Of a stretch of 64,000 nucleotides of DNA, positions 49,301 to 63,400 are shown one piece after another. The stretch spans positions 13,981,427 through 14,045,426 of the forward strand of contig NW_024881296.1 in assembly GCF_018691265.1 (NCBI RefSeq), given 5' to 3'. The notes below the pieces were generated by a model. That model saw only the letters and a program-made list of their open reading frames with translations. It searched no databases and had not been told where the DNA came from. Position 1 is the stretch's first letter. The number at the start of each line of letters is the position of its first letter. This DNA is from Tyto alba (lineage: Eukaryota > Chordata > Aves > Strigiformes > Tytonidae). The translations under genes and the position numbers were made by a program.

Positions 49301-51732
49301 GCGAAGTATTAATCTTACGGTTAATACAAGCAGCTGCCAATTGTTCCACTAGAATTAGGCATGTGTTTATGTTTCTTGCTGGATGGGAGTCTTAATGCAT
49401 TACGGGGAAAACATTAAGGAAATTGGCTGGTAGGCTTGGAAGAATAATGACTGTATATGACCAGACTGAAAATATGAAGAAAGTGTTTACTTTTTAATTT
49501 TTTTTCAGGTAATTAGCAGATCCTACTACATGATAACTTACACAAGAGCTATCAACTCTAACACTGACCGTTTTTCCCATTAATTAAACACTGTAACAGC
49601 AGATGGACTTTAAAATAGATACGTTTATTAGATTTGGGATGAAACAGTATTTTTAGAGGAAGTATCTGGTATACTGGTTTGGGGGTGGTGATGAAACAGT
49701 GCTTAATAGTCCTGCTATCTAACCTACTCATCACACAACAATCCAGCAGCAATTATCTAGTATCTTATGGGAAGCGGTAGGAGCTGCCGAACTCGCCGAG
49801 CGAGTCCCTCCCAGATGGATGGCAGCAGGCTGAGAGTCACAAGGCGTGCTGGGACCTCGTCTCTCCGGTCCTGCCCAGGAGAGCAGCAGCCTCCCCAGAG
49901 AGCAGCCGGGATGGGATCTCCTCGTGGGGGATCCTGCCCACGCTGATGAAAAGCCATTTATCTTTCAGGGGCCAGAGATGGACAAAAAAACCCAGTCCCT
50001 CGCAGCCTCAAAAGTGAGTGTGGCCTTTTCTGAGCCTGTTCTCCTTTATCTTCTAAGTTAGTTTCTGCTCCTCAGTTCCAGTTTTTTTCATTCCCCACAT
50101 ATCCATCCTACATTTACCATTTCTCACGATATTCAGACCTGCTGGAGGCACTGTGGGAGGAATGAAGAGAGGGTAGTTCATTCTCTCTGGCTGAGGCTTG
50201 TGCTCAGGCTGAGATGCCATGGGCATGAACAACCAGAAAAAAATCCTAAAATCTAGATAGCTGCTCAGCTGAAAAACGTAACACTCCCATTTACAAAAGG
50301 CAGGAGACACAGCTACAAGATCTAATTTGGTAATAACAATAATAAAACAACTTGTGCCATATACACGCTATGTGAAGGGCAAAGGCAGATTGGATACTTA
50401 GGGGAAAAGTGGTTCTGAAACCCAGCTATTACTGTTGTTTTCCCAAAAGAGTCAACAGTGAAAGATCAACGAGGCCATGGCAATTCTCAGGCTGCTCAAG
50501 GAGCTTGAGAACATGACACATTAAGATTTCAGGCTAGCAGAAATCTTGGTATTAGTTCTGACATTTGGACTCTCCGGTGTTCAGTGTTGTTCAGGTCCAC
50601 ATTCTTCAGCCAGCAATGCTAATAGCAGCCACTTTCAAAGATGAGATCAAGGGATACCTCAGATTTTGAACAGAGCTTCACTAGGGGGGACACTGGATCC
50701 CCCTAAAGTAAGAGTTTTTCATTGTCAAGTACCAGAAATTGTCATCTATTGTCTGCAAAAACTTTGTTTCTGTTGTAAATCCAGTCGATACCTTTCCCAG
50801 CGTTAGCCCTTATATTTAAAACAGCAGTGTGCACTTTCTCATAAGCATCTCGATTTTGCTCACCCATTACTCTCTGGGGTAAAATATGTCCTCCTCCTAA
50901 AAGCTAAGCGTGGAAATTTGCAGCCCGCAGGGCAGGTCTGTGGAATAACTTCTTTACAAGAACTTAATTCAACTGCTTTCTGAGTCGTTAGAATAAGGAA
51001 CATGCAAAGCACATTTTTCTTTTATCAGCGGATTTATTTTTTTTTTTATAAGACTAGTTGGTGAGTTGTTTGATTTGGAAGCCCCACTCATGCCAATGAT
51101 TCTGTGGGGCAAGATGCATGTTGCAGTCCTTACAGAGCCTCAGGGGTCTGGCTGTGCTGGGGCAGTTACTGACCCAGGGCCTAATTTAGTCCAGCCATTA
51201 CTGAGCAGCAGGCACAATGCATCCCGGATTGTTTGGCTGTGAATGCAGCAACTGTCCAAGGACTTTTGGGGGCAAAGTCTCCCTGAAAAGCACACTGGTG
51301 GTATCAGAAACAGACGTCCCTGGAAAGAAGAATGAGTTTGGAAGACGTTATTTAAATCCTGGAGTTATGAGGGATTACCAAACAAGTTTCTCACTGACAG
51401 AATGAGACCTGTAGCCAAATTCCTATCTGGGTAGCTTTCTGCTGCCTCACGCCATTGTGCAAATATGCGATCACATGCCACCACCAAGGCTGTGTTGTTG
51501 CGTACCTCTGAAATTGCCAAAGAGCTCAATCAGCTAACCCCATCATAATACACTTAGCACTGTTTGTTTCGCTCTTGCCTTTTCTTTTTAACTAAAAGGG
51601 TGGAGGAAATTAAGTAAGCACTCCTTTTATTAGCAGTTACCATCTCCAGTTTGCAGATCTCAGGAAATGCGAGTGCTGGGCAATAACCAGCAGCGCGAGC
51701 TGCAGGTCTGCCCGGGGTCCCCTGCAGTGACA

Positions 51733-51745
51733 CCCCCCCCCCCCC
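51733..51745. repeat. 13-base C homopolymer
   Basis: Uninterrupted C run within a short GC-rich stretch. No other feature. Confidence 0.9.
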
Positions 51746-52149
51746 AGGCTGGGGGCTGTGGGAGCTGGCAGAGGCTGTAGGGCTCCATGGCCACCAGCGC
51801 TTGCCCCTGGCTAAACCGGGGCTGCATTGAACGGGATGTGTGCAGTGTGTCAGTCATACTTGTCATTTAGGCAGGCTATTCACTAGTGACCCCTGTATCT
51901 CCAGGTAGGGGAGTCCTGGATGCAGAAGAGGGTACAAAGTACATGTGCAGGGTCTGTTAGGTATCTCAGACCTCTGCACCAATATATAATATTTCTGCAG
52001 AGTTTGGGACAAACTGAGCCTATAGTATGTGTGCTGTAAAGCTAATCGTGGTAAATCAGAGGTGTCCGCAAAACATGGGACTTCCTAAGGAAGCGGTCGG
52101 TTGGGCAGCACGGCCACAGAAGGTCTGCCTTGTGAGTAGTTGGTGTAAG

Positions 52150-52178
52150 AGTGTATGTGTGTGTGTGTGTGTATGTGC
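52150..52178. repeat. (TG)n microsatellite
   Basis: TG dinucleotides interrupted by two TA units, followed by TGCAC. Minor Z-DNA potential. Confidence 0.88.
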
Positions 52179-52263
52179 ACAATGACTCTGGAGTCAGTGT
52201 GAAGCTGTCTGATGAGACAAAATTTATTTGACATCTGCAAAATCTGGAAAAAGTCCAAATTCC

Positions 52264-52280
52264 TTTTTTTTTTTTTTTTT
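52264..52280. repeat. 17-base T homopolymer
   Basis: Uninterrupted T run after AAATTCC. No retroposon body recognised. Confidence 0.9.
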
Positions 52281-52952
52281 CCCTTATTTGAACAAAATTT
52301 GTATGCTGAAAAAGACAGCACGTGCACATAAACCCAATCTTATTGGGCCCTAAATTCAAAGTATTTCACTCTCCTGAAAGTGGTTGTATGGGTGGGAAGA
52401 CATTTTAGTACTCGACCCAGCAGCTCCCACGGAAAATGGAGAAGTGTATTTGCTGAAGCTAGTAAAAAAATACTATGCAGGCTACAGGTGCTTCTCCCAC
52501 ACACCTGTGCTGCTCTCTTCAAATTAAGTTGCTGGTGATGGATGTGTGATTGTGTTTGCAGATGTGTATCTGACGGGATCTTGGAAGTGTTTGCTCAGGA
52601 ACAAAAGGAGCAGCACCCAGCCCACTCCCCTTTGGCTGGCGTGGCTCTGCAGGGCCAACTTGAGAAAAACAGCACTTCAGACTTGTCTCAGCCCTGACAG
52701 TGATGGAGATAGCTGTATTACCTGCTCCACATTCAGCGACCTTGCAGAGTTTGCAAGGGCTGTGACAGTCAGGGGAGATTTTGACTCGTCAAGCGAGCAG
52801 AGCTGGTGTGGGAAAGTGGGGCAGGCAGTGAGCACGCAGCCCTGCAGTACCCCAGGGGCAAAGGTGGCCACAGCTCCCCTTCCCTCCTGCCCAAGGCCCA
52901 GCTCCCAAATCCTGCTGCTGCCTTCCCACACCCAGTGCACCCACTCACCCCA

Positions 52953-52977
52953 CTCCTCCTCCTCCTCCTCCTCCTCC
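52953..52977. repeat. (CTC)n microsatellite
   Basis: Eight CTC-type triplets in a C-rich stretch. It produces polyserine or polyglutamate in overlapping frames, which should not be read as coding. Confidence 0.9.
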
Positions 52978-55900
52978 CAGCCTGACTGGCTGCTCTGTGC
53001 CCTCCGCTCCCTGCATTTCTCTTGGCAATTTCTTGCCTGCAGGTCGGTGACTGCAGGCAGCCGGGGCAGGACTTCTTGGAGGGAGGGAGAGGAGTAGCTC
53101 AGGGCTACAGAAAAATAATCTGCCGTGTCTGCAAAATTAATCTGTTGTGCCAAGGCCAATATTAAACTATGTCCCTGTTCTCCTTGTCGCTGTGTTCGTT
53201 GAGCTAGGCTACGCAATCACACAACACATGGAGTGCCTCCACTGCACCACATCCTACCTGTAGGCTCCCTTTCTGCTCCTTCCTTTTCCCTGTGAAATAG
53301 ATCAGAAATATTTTTAATTTACAAGATGTGACTACTCAGTAATCCCATCAATATATTTTTCTAGGACACAAATATATAACAGATTCTGGGCATGTCTGCA
53401 AAATCCAATTGTTTTTAGTCAAGAAACCATCATTTTCAGTTGCTGTGCTCCCTCCAAATTAAATACTCATTCTCATCTTATATTTTATTCTACTGCTGCG
53501 TACTGATTTACAGCAGGGGAAAACCTACTCAGTGAAATATCCACTGTTACTGATGAATTCTGAATGAGATATGTGATTAAATACTATTTAATTTTTTAAT
53601 GATGTCCATAAGTGTATATAAGTGTTCTTCGGGGAATATAAATTTCCATGTAGCAACACTGAGCAATAAGCTACTAGGAGACCTGATGTGCTAAACAATT
53701 CAGATAGGTCAGATGATCAAATGTGGCTGTTCCAGCTTAAACATTTATGGTTCCTGAAGAACAGAAAGAAGTTTAACGTGTCTGCAAAAAGAAAACTTAC
53801 CTTATTCGATTTTGTACTACAAACATCACCTGGTAACTTTATTGCAACTTTGCCTCTCACCTGAGTACATCCATGCTGATCCCTCCTTTTGCAAAAATAT
53901 TATGACTTTTACCTTGATATTGATCTGCTTGCCAAGGATTAGCATAAAATTGTACAACCCTCTTGAAGCTTTATCATATCTGCATTGCAAAACTCATATA
54001 AGCTCTTTTCTATTATGACAGAAGAGTCTATATCGCATCCCTTAATCCATCAGCCTTCTGTAGGAATGAAAGATGTAGAGATGATTGCAGAGTTTGAAAG
54101 TCCTGTTCTAGGCCGGTCCAGCTGCCTGGAAAAGGAATCTGAAGAAGATAAGTCTATGCATCCCACTCCCTCTTCCAGAGTTTTGTAATGCAAGATGCCT
54201 GCACATGCCGTTTTAAACATCTAGTCCACAAGTTTATCATTAAGTGTATTCTGTATCATTAAGAATATACTGATAAAAATCTCTTCTTAAGATTGATTTT
54301 GCAGCCTTTTATCTAATGTGTACTGTCACAAGCAAATCTTCTATGAAGAATGGAATTCATAATCTGTGATGATAAATATTGGTACCATATTGACATAACC
54401 TAAAGATCAATGAAACCACTTTAATGTGCTACTGGAAGACTTTAGTTAGATAATAATGCTAGAATCTCCTCTGTGGCACTCTCACTTCTCTGCTAAGACC
54501 TGTATTTGTCAAGGATGCCAGGAGAAACATTCCTTTTCATTTTCACTGCACTATTCTGGCCTGTTTTATGCGTCGGTACTATAATGTTAAAGCCAACTGG
54601 ATCAGAGTAAAACATGAAACTGTTCTAAATACAGTAAACAAAATGCATGTGCTGTTATAATGACCATAGTACAGGCTGCAAAATTAATTTCTTGCCTTAT
54701 CATCACACAAGGCCAGGGGCTCTGCTGCTTCCTTTCCCTGCCATCTTCCCCTCTTACTCAGGTATCTCCCTCAGTTTGCTCTATCCAACAGCTTTTCCTC
54801 TGATCTGGAGAAGTCAGAGGCAGCGGGATGGGAAGCTAGTGGTGTGGTTTAACTCTCACAGTGTAACAACTGTGCTCAGGATGGACTTCTGACAGGCCCC
54901 CCTGCCCTCCTCAACCTTGACTGGAAAATGACCGTCTTGAATTTTGCAAGGCTGGGACATTACATCTGAAACTTCTGGAGTAAAGGTGATGGTTTAGTTA
55001 TGTGAGTGTCTAGTGAAATACAGACTGGGATGCTGGTCCCCATAGGCGTACTGCAGTGCACATACATCATAACACACAAACACACTAATTTATTTGGATG
55101 GACTTTGATGGATTTTCTTGCAATTAACTGGAAACTGGGTCTTACAGAGGACAGAAACCACTCAAGTTAATATCACATAAATAATTTCATCCCATTACAT
55201 TATACAGATGGCATCACCTTCTTTTAATCTGTGAACAGCTTGCTCTTGCTGTTCACCATCTTTACTTTTTTAGAGAAAATAAATTAAAAACAACACTAAG
55301 GGTAGTTTTGTCTCCAGTGTCTTACACCATAGAACCACGAACCACATACAGCTCCATTGCAATCACTTTTTTTTCTCATCAGGACATTCTGAGAGTTTGC
55401 AACTGGCATGCTGAGATGTCCCAGTGTCACTGAGAAACTGGTGTTCATCCAATGACACTTTTATGAGAGGTGAGAAAGCTGTTTCCAGAGCGAGGAACTC
55501 TGGATATATATAGCAAAGTCCCCCACACCCCTTACTTCTAATGGGTGATAATAATAACTGACATGCCAGCCTTGCTCTGAGTGGGCTTTGCAGAAGCTAG
55601 TGGAGAAGCAGATATAAGATAACCCTCAGAAACACTCAGCGAGCAATGGAGCGTGTGCAGGGAGCTGTGTGAGAAGGGAGAGGAAAAGCAAAGCCCAGGG
55701 AGAGGTCAACCATGCAGCAGTCTTTCATCAGGACCAGGCCTTTTCAGGCATTACTTTTACATGTGCATTACACAGCAGAGAAATCTTCCCACAGAAAACT
55801 TCCTCTGTAGACTTCCACCTCTTTTCCTGACTCAGTGTTATACTGGCAGATGAGCATTTGGAGTTCAGAGTCCCACAGGGAAGGAGTGGGGGGGGTCTTT

Positions 55901-57405
55901 CCTTGCAGTTGGCACTGTTACAGCTCTCCTCCACCTCCAGCCCCTCTCTCTGCCCCTGGAGCCCTTTCCCACTGCTCTGTGTCAGGCACACTGCCTCTCC
56001 ATCCAGTGATTTCTCCCTTCCAGCGAGTTTGTGGGGTGTACCCTGAATGGGGGGGTCCCCTGCCAGAGTATCCCCCCTTTGCTGAACTGAAGTCTTTTGC
56101 TTAAGTCTCCCCATCTTAAACAAAAGAATCCTTTTGAGGAGGTCTCTCAATGCTCCTTTTTCACTGATGCTTTGCACCGGTCAGGCTTTAACAACTGTAG
56201 AAATATCGTTAAACAAAATTTCAGGGTTGTGTAGCTGAAGCACTGTAGACAAGCAGGAACAGCTTCCCCATATACATACTGTGATCCCGTTAGTGGCACT
56301 CCCCAGCCCCTGATTTAGAAAAAGTTCAGATTTAGCCAGCCAGGTTGCTTGCCAGATCAAGTGTAGATCCTAAGCCAAAACCTCTGACACAAACAGTACC
56401 AGTATATGACAATGTGATACTCAAGCATTTAGACAGCTCCTATTCCAACTCAAGCTATCCGGGGAATAATAAATGATACAAAATGATGGCTTCCCAAAAT
56501 ATTTGGCTACTCTATCCCTTTATTTCTGGATCTAATCAGTATTCTAAACTCATATTGCGCAGTCTTTCATTTATACATTTTTGTTGCTGATCCAAATCTC
56601 TTGCTCTGCATATCTGGAAGTCACTTTGCTCCTCGTCCCTCTGCAGGGATGGTGACAGCTGTCCCAGGGCTGACGGCTGCACCCTCTCAGTGGGGAGCTC
56701 TGGGCGCCGGGAGTGGGGGGAGCAAAGCGCCATGTGGGTGTGAGAGCTGAATTTTGCCTCGGGGTAAAAAACAGGGGGGGAAAATAAAGGCGAAATCAGA
56801 ACACAGGCTACATCAAAATGAGAACGGCACATCAGCTCGTGGAGGCTGGGGGAAGGGACAGCGCTGCAGACTGCCGGGCAGCTGCTCAGCACTGCCAGCT
56901 CCGCTTGCCAGCACTCGGCTTCAGATTTTTATTTTCTTTTGAAATCTCACGAGGGGTGAGACTCTAAGGCGCAGTGGAGAACCAGACTGCAAATCACCAG
57001 CCTGTCTGGAGGTAATGATTTGAGGGCATGATGCTGCAAATGCCTCCCCATCTGCGTCCCTCTCTGGCAGGCACCCCAGCTGTGCCCTGCGGTGCCGTGG
57101 GGTGCCGAGCCGTGACCTAGCCGGCGCAGGGAGGCCACAGCCCGCCTTGCAGCCAGCCCTGCCAGGGAGGGGAAGTCGAACCCCATCCTAAACCCCACTC
57201 TTTTGCTGCTTCACACTGAAATACTGCAGGAAAAGGAAGGAGAGGGAAGATCGACGTGTTCAGTAAATCCCATTAGCATCGCCACAATCCCGGTTGGGAA
57301 ATACTTTGTGTGGCCTCCAAGATCCCTGGGCAAAGTGAGGGATTTGTTTCTAAAGCAAAAGCGGGTGATTCAGCACGGCTGAAGCCAGCCTGATCCTTCT
57401 GCTCA

Positions 57406-57422
57406 GTGGTGGTGGTGGTGGG
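57406..57422. repeat. (GGT)n short repeat
   Basis: Five GTG/GGT triplets after CTCA. Too short to say more. Confidence 0.85.
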
Positions 57423-60400
57423 GAACAGCCTGAGCACGCCCTGGGGACTGAATGCGATCCACCCTCTCCTGCATCCAGGAGCTGTGTCTGATTTGAAGGC
57501 AAAAACATGAACCTTTGCCAAAGCTGCCATTGCAGAAGCTTTTCAGTTAGTTAGACATGGAAATGCTGGGCATTTGCAGGTATGAGTGAGATAGATAGAT
57601 ACTTGTCCATTGCCCCACTGAGGTGAACCGGCTGCTGCCAAGGTGGGGTGCAGGAGACTCTTCTACATGGCTGCAGGACTGAGGCCTTTGCACTTTAAAT
57701 AATTTTTTCACTGTTTTTCTCATGCCATTTAGTCAGCAGCCGGTAAACTGCACCAAGAGAGGGCCCCAGGGCTGGGACTGACGCCGCTCCAGAGAAGTGG
57801 CTTTTCCCTCTCTGCAGGGTTGGGATCGTCCTGGGGCTTGGCCCTTTGCTCCTGGTGGGTCATGATGCCATCTCATCATGGCCAGTGAGGTCTGCGGAGG
57901 CGGCAAGGGGGTCTTGGGGTGACCATGGCTATTGGAAATAGTCCTGCCTCCCCAGGCACAGGGAGATGATCCTTGGAAGCCTGCTATCAGTGTGCCAGGG
58001 TACCTGGCAGGCAGCAGCAGTGGGTACAGGGACATGAGCAGGGGCTCAGTCCAGAAAAAATTACTAGAGCATCTGAAAGGAAGACAAGGGAAGGGCTTCC
58101 ATCTGCTTTATTTAGGGTTGCATTTAGTTTCTTGGCAAGGAAACCCACAGAGAATATTTTTTGGAGCCCTGGATACCCTGAAAGATTTGAAGCTGACATG
58201 GCTACCACCTCTTTCTGTTTTGAAACACAGAAGAGAGAAGGGATGGTATCCATGAGGCAGATCTAAGCACTGTGACTCATGCATATCACCATCCCGCTAA
58301 TGCACCTAATTTGGACAATTATGTTAAACTTGTTGTTAACCTTCTCCACACTTCTTTGAAAGCAAAACAAAGTCTATCCTGGCCAGGGGTGCATAATCCT
58401 CGGTCTTCCGTGATTAACATCAATGGGCTGTCATGCAGCTTAATTTGTTATTGGTTGCAAGGTACGTTTAGATCTCAGAGTGGCTTTAATGGTGGAATAT
58501 ATATAATTAATAATGAGTAATAGCTCCATAATCTGCGGCTCTCCCCTCCTTCTTGATGTGTTCTCATCTCAATCACAAACACAAAAACTCCCAAGCGTTT
58601 CTTTATATCATCTTAAAACCATCACTCTAACACTTTATTTCTGTTCATTATTTTTCTTCAGGTTATGGCTGCATGTTCAGACTACAAATGATACCAGGCA
58701 GAGACCTTATTCCCACTATATCTGAAAAATGTTTGCAACAGAATAAGTGTTGCTAACAGAACAAACACTGTAGTAATTAAGTATTCATTGAATTTTGGGA
58801 CCCAGCGGTAAGAGTAGATGCATTAGTTGGTCCCCAGACACAAAGATAAGCGCCAGCCTGCTGCAGCACACACCATGGGTGATTAGAAACAGAGGGTGTA
58901 AAAGTGATTGCCAGAGAGACACCGTAGGGAGGACAAGCTGGGAAAGACCAGCACAAACTCTGTTCCTTTGTGGGAGGCAACTGACCCATGGGCAAGGGCA
59001 TCCCCAAGGCTACGCCGGTTGAGCTCACCTTTGGTGGTTTTTTGACATTACCACCCCTTCCACTACAGATATTATTGTTTGGTATTACCGCTCATCCACT
59101 GCAGACAGGGTGCAGAGTAGCCTAATTCAGGCAGCAGATGGATATCCGTGCCCCTTCTGCAGCCTCCCAGTCGAGGCCAGTGCCGAAGAACTGGGGAGCC
59201 GGCGGCGGCAGCGGCGCAGGGGCTCTGCTGATGCCACTGCTCGAGAGCCGACAGCGCACAGCAGAGAGCCCTGCACACAGCCGTGGGCTGCAACCTCTCA
59301 CACTCTTGCAGTTACATCTTCCTACATGTGTCGCTCAGAAGCCACAGATGCCCTCCTGGTCACATCATGTTGCACTCTAATTGCATCCAGCAGCATTTAA
59401 GGACATGGTCCCGCTAGTCGCAGAGACTTCCCCCTTGTCCTATTGAATAACCTTTTCCGACATCATGTCTAGGATTGTTAAACTGTCTCTTCTCAAAGTG
59501 TTTCCCCTCCGAACCACATGGAAGGAGCAAGATGCAGCAGCTGGGGGATGAAGGGGCAAGGATGTTTTTTGTGGACCAACAAATGCCTCGAGAGCTTGTC
59601 ACAACACCCTTTCATCATTTTTAGTCAGCACTCAGCAAATGCAGAGCCATTTATTGTCCCTTGAATAGTCTGTAGAGCTCTGCTTTTGCTGAGTTGTACG
59701 TGGAACTGAGCCAAAAGGAGAAGAAATAATTAACAGTCTGCCCTGTCCATATGTTTAAAATACACTACAAAATGAAAACAGTCCTGTGGAGAGTTCTCTG
59801 CATTAAAGCTTTTCCGTCATGTGGAGTTGGAATATTTTCTCTGTTCCTTAGGGGAGGACTTAGGACAATATTTGAGAAACCAAAGTTAATATTAATTTTA
59901 AGAATCTTTCTTTCCAATTCTTTCAATTCATTATTCATACATTTTATGTCTGTATAAAAAAAAAGAAATAAGTTGTATTATATACTGGAACTATTTCAGA
60001 TGTTTAGAATTCATAAGAATACTAAGGAAGAACTGAAATTAGTTTAGACCCTGATAGTGCAGTCTGGAAAACAAAATGATTCATGCTTAAAGTCAGATTT
60101 TTACTGAAACTTTATGGTCTAGACCCATTTATTTTAAATGGATCTGACATCATCAGACCCAAACCCATTTAAAGCAACTTACTGGGTTTGAATTTCTTAG
60201 GAAAGAAATAACACACAAAAGCTTGTTAATAATAGGGGGTCCTCATATGACAAGGGAGGAATTCATGTCAGTCCCTATTGACGTGAAATGAAGCGTACCC
60301 ATGTGAATGCTGCCCATTCCTGTTTAAATGACTAATTCCAGAAAATGTCCCTAGGAATCATGATAATAGCTCTTCTGCTCCTATCAGCACCCACTGGCCT

Positions 60401-63400
60401 CATTATCAGACTCATTGCAGTTGCTTTCTGGTGAATCACCAGTGCAAAGCAAACAAGATCCCAGCAAAACCAGCCAGCAAATGATCCTCACCTCACTGAG
60501 TAGTCATGACTGACTATATATCCAGTTCCCCACCTTTGTCGCCAAAGGTTGTGACAGTGCTCAAGCCGTGTCTTCTAGCTTACCCTTAGGGGGCAATTAC
60601 CCTTAGCCTGTCCTCTGTCCATCTGCCCCTGCCAAAGCTTCAAAAATCTTCATATAATAAAACCAAGATTAATGAAGCTGTTTGGCTGGTTTTGTTTTCA
60701 CATGAAGGACTTGCACAAAAAGCCAAACTCTCCTCTTGCTGCTGCTGGTGTCCTCCCGGGGATTTTTCTGGCACCCTATATCAAGAATCTATGAGAGTTA
60801 AATTGGCATAACCAGTCCAGTTTAGGGCAGATCCCAAGGTCAGCCACCCAGCCTGCACTGAATGTCATCTTGTTGGTAATCTCAGCAGAAGAGCCTAGCA
60901 CTGAACAAACCTACAGACCAACCAGCAGCTCGAGCCTTATATGTGGCCCTTTGGAGTCATGTTCAGGTCTGCTGGCAGAGTCAGGTGAAGATTTCATTGG
61001 CACAACCCAGACGGCACCTGTAGATTTTAATCTCTCTAATCATTAGTCCAGCACCTTGCAGTGCAAATAGTCCAAACAGACACATAGCCATCTGGGTTGG
61101 CTGGACAAGGATCAAATATTCCTTGTGGAATCCCAAACATCCACCGGCACAGGTATTGCTGGACTGGCACAGACATTGCTGGACCAGCACATCGGCTGTT
61201 GTCCAGGAGAAGCCAACCATTAGCTCCCCAAACAGCAACCTCTCCTTGTTCTCCATGTCTCAGGGGCCTATTTTTTTCCGTGGTCTCTTGCCCCACAGCT
61301 CTGACTGGTATGGCAGGTTTGCACTGGGCCGTGCTTATGTGGCACGTGTTCGCAGTTAGAGCACAGCTAGAGCTTCCTGTGGTGGCAATGGAACGGGAGG
61401 GATGGCAAAAACTTCAGTGTCAGTCCTCTGCTTTCTGGTAAAAAAATGCAAACAAAGGGTCTCTAGGGCTAAGAGATATATTTCACTGGGTGGGCAGCAG
61501 GGGTGTCAAAGCCTTCTCCTCTGAGAAGGTAAAATACTCTGTCTTCTTCATGGAGACCAATGCTCTTATCCTGCCGCACTCTCCCAGCTTAGCTCATGTG
61601 CCCTGGCTCACTGCTGCCAAGGCCTCTTCCACAGCTTTAAATGCCACAATATAGTGGCATAGCACAGATTTCACCTTTCTTTTATTTCCCTGCTAAGTGA
61701 AAGGTCAAAACAAATTGAATTAAAGAATTATGTGGGGAATTCAGTAATTAAAAGCTTGTGAGCGGGTGTAAAAGCTAATCACAAAAATAAATAGTTACCT
61801 AGTAACTTCATCACATTAAGGTAAGAGCCATATATGCTGCATAATATAATAGGAGCTTAGGGAGATGAAACCACTGAGAAGCCGTAAGTCATAGTTTGAA
61901 CCACAGGAGAAAACCCACGTTGCTGTCATGGTCCAGGCTCAGGAGCAGGTGGGGAAGCTGAGCTCTGGGCACAGATGACATCCTGACATCCTCCTTAAAC
62001 TGCATGATGGGCATGCCCTTAGGTACCATCTATCATCTGGGTATGCACAGACCCTGTTTCCTGAGCTGGCCAGCTGAGCAGAAAGTGGCAAGTGAAGCAG
62101 TGGGGATGGGTAGGCTGGAAGTCTGTCCTGTTATAACCAGCCTGTACTCTAATAAGGCGACAAGCCCCACTGCGAGGTGTTTGCCCTGGGAATGAGACTG
62201 CTAAGTAATGTCAGCCGGGCTGAACACCACTATCCGTGCAAAAGGGGGGAGAAGGTGGTGGGGAAGTAAGAAAACTCATTGTCAAATCAGTAACGTCATC
62301 TAAATCATTCTGGCCTGATCTCGTCCAGAGAGGAAAAGCCGGCAGGCATCTCCTGACAGCGGAGTAGGAACGTCCTGCAGAACGGGTTGCACCTCTCCTC
62401 CCCCCCCATGCAGAACAGGACTGAATAGGGAAGAATGCTTTGGGGATCCTGAGTATTTTCTCAGCAGCCTTACTTCTGCTGAGGGTGATATGTAACCATT
62501 CATTCAAGTTTCAGGCCACCAAAAAATTCGGGCTGGATGGGAGTGCCATAGGTCACAGCAGGGCAGAAGCAACTGTGCCAACAACAGCCCTTGGCAGACA
62601 CAAAGCTGTCCTGCAAGGTGAGCATAGATTGGACAAGAAGAGTGAACAGTCTACAAAGAACTACCTGGTAAGGTTTTACAGGTCTGGAAGTGTCTCACAG
62701 CCTAAACCACCGGTGACTAGATTTTAAACCAAATCACAAAATAGCTGGTAAGTGGGTAACTCTCTGCATCTTGCAGGTGGCTGTTGAGCATTACTCACAG
62801 CAAGATTTTCAGTGATGGTGAAATCGGCCTAAGGGTAAGCAAGGGAAAAATATACATGCAAGATATTTGAATAACACCAACCTTGTTATTTAAATAAGGA
62901 AACACGACTTTCTGAAGCAGCTGAAAGAACAGTTAAATGTTAGCTAAACCGTGGGCCTCGAAGCTAGAAGAGGCACCTCCATTATGTCCTGAGGTACATT
63001 CTTCAGGGAGAACCAGTTGTGAACAATTGTTTGCAATACAACTGACACAGGGGAAGAAGAAAACTTGGATATTGCTAAAACTATTTTTTTTTTCCCTGCT
63101 AAATCAATTTGATCCTGGTGGGGTCATCAAATTAAAATAGTTCTTTCCATTAAATAGTTAAATTTATGTAGTCTTCAGATGCTGAATTTTCTGCTGATCC
63201 TTGAGGGCAGCCAGTCTGAAGGAGAAAGGGTAGAGAGATCCCTTGTCCAGCCTTTTTTAATTTTAATTTATTGCAGTCAGTACTGTCCTTTACCACTGCA
63301 TAGCTAGGGGGAAGGGAACAGAGCTGAGCCTTCAGCTGGGGGATTTCAGTAACCTTGGTGTTTGAACACAGCCAGTGCAAGGCAAGAATCTACTTTGCCT

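Noticed and set aside
52546..53216. Overlapping frames of 183 (plus) and 179 (minus) codons
   Set aside because: They include polyserine or polyglutamate runs from the CTC microsatellite, and both strands are open, which indicates composition rather than coding.
61150..61192. Two-copy near-tandem repeat (ATTGCTGGACTGGCACAGAC and ATTGCTGGACCAGCAC)
   Set aside because: Only two imperfect copies of about 20 bases; consistent with a local slip duplication and not informative.
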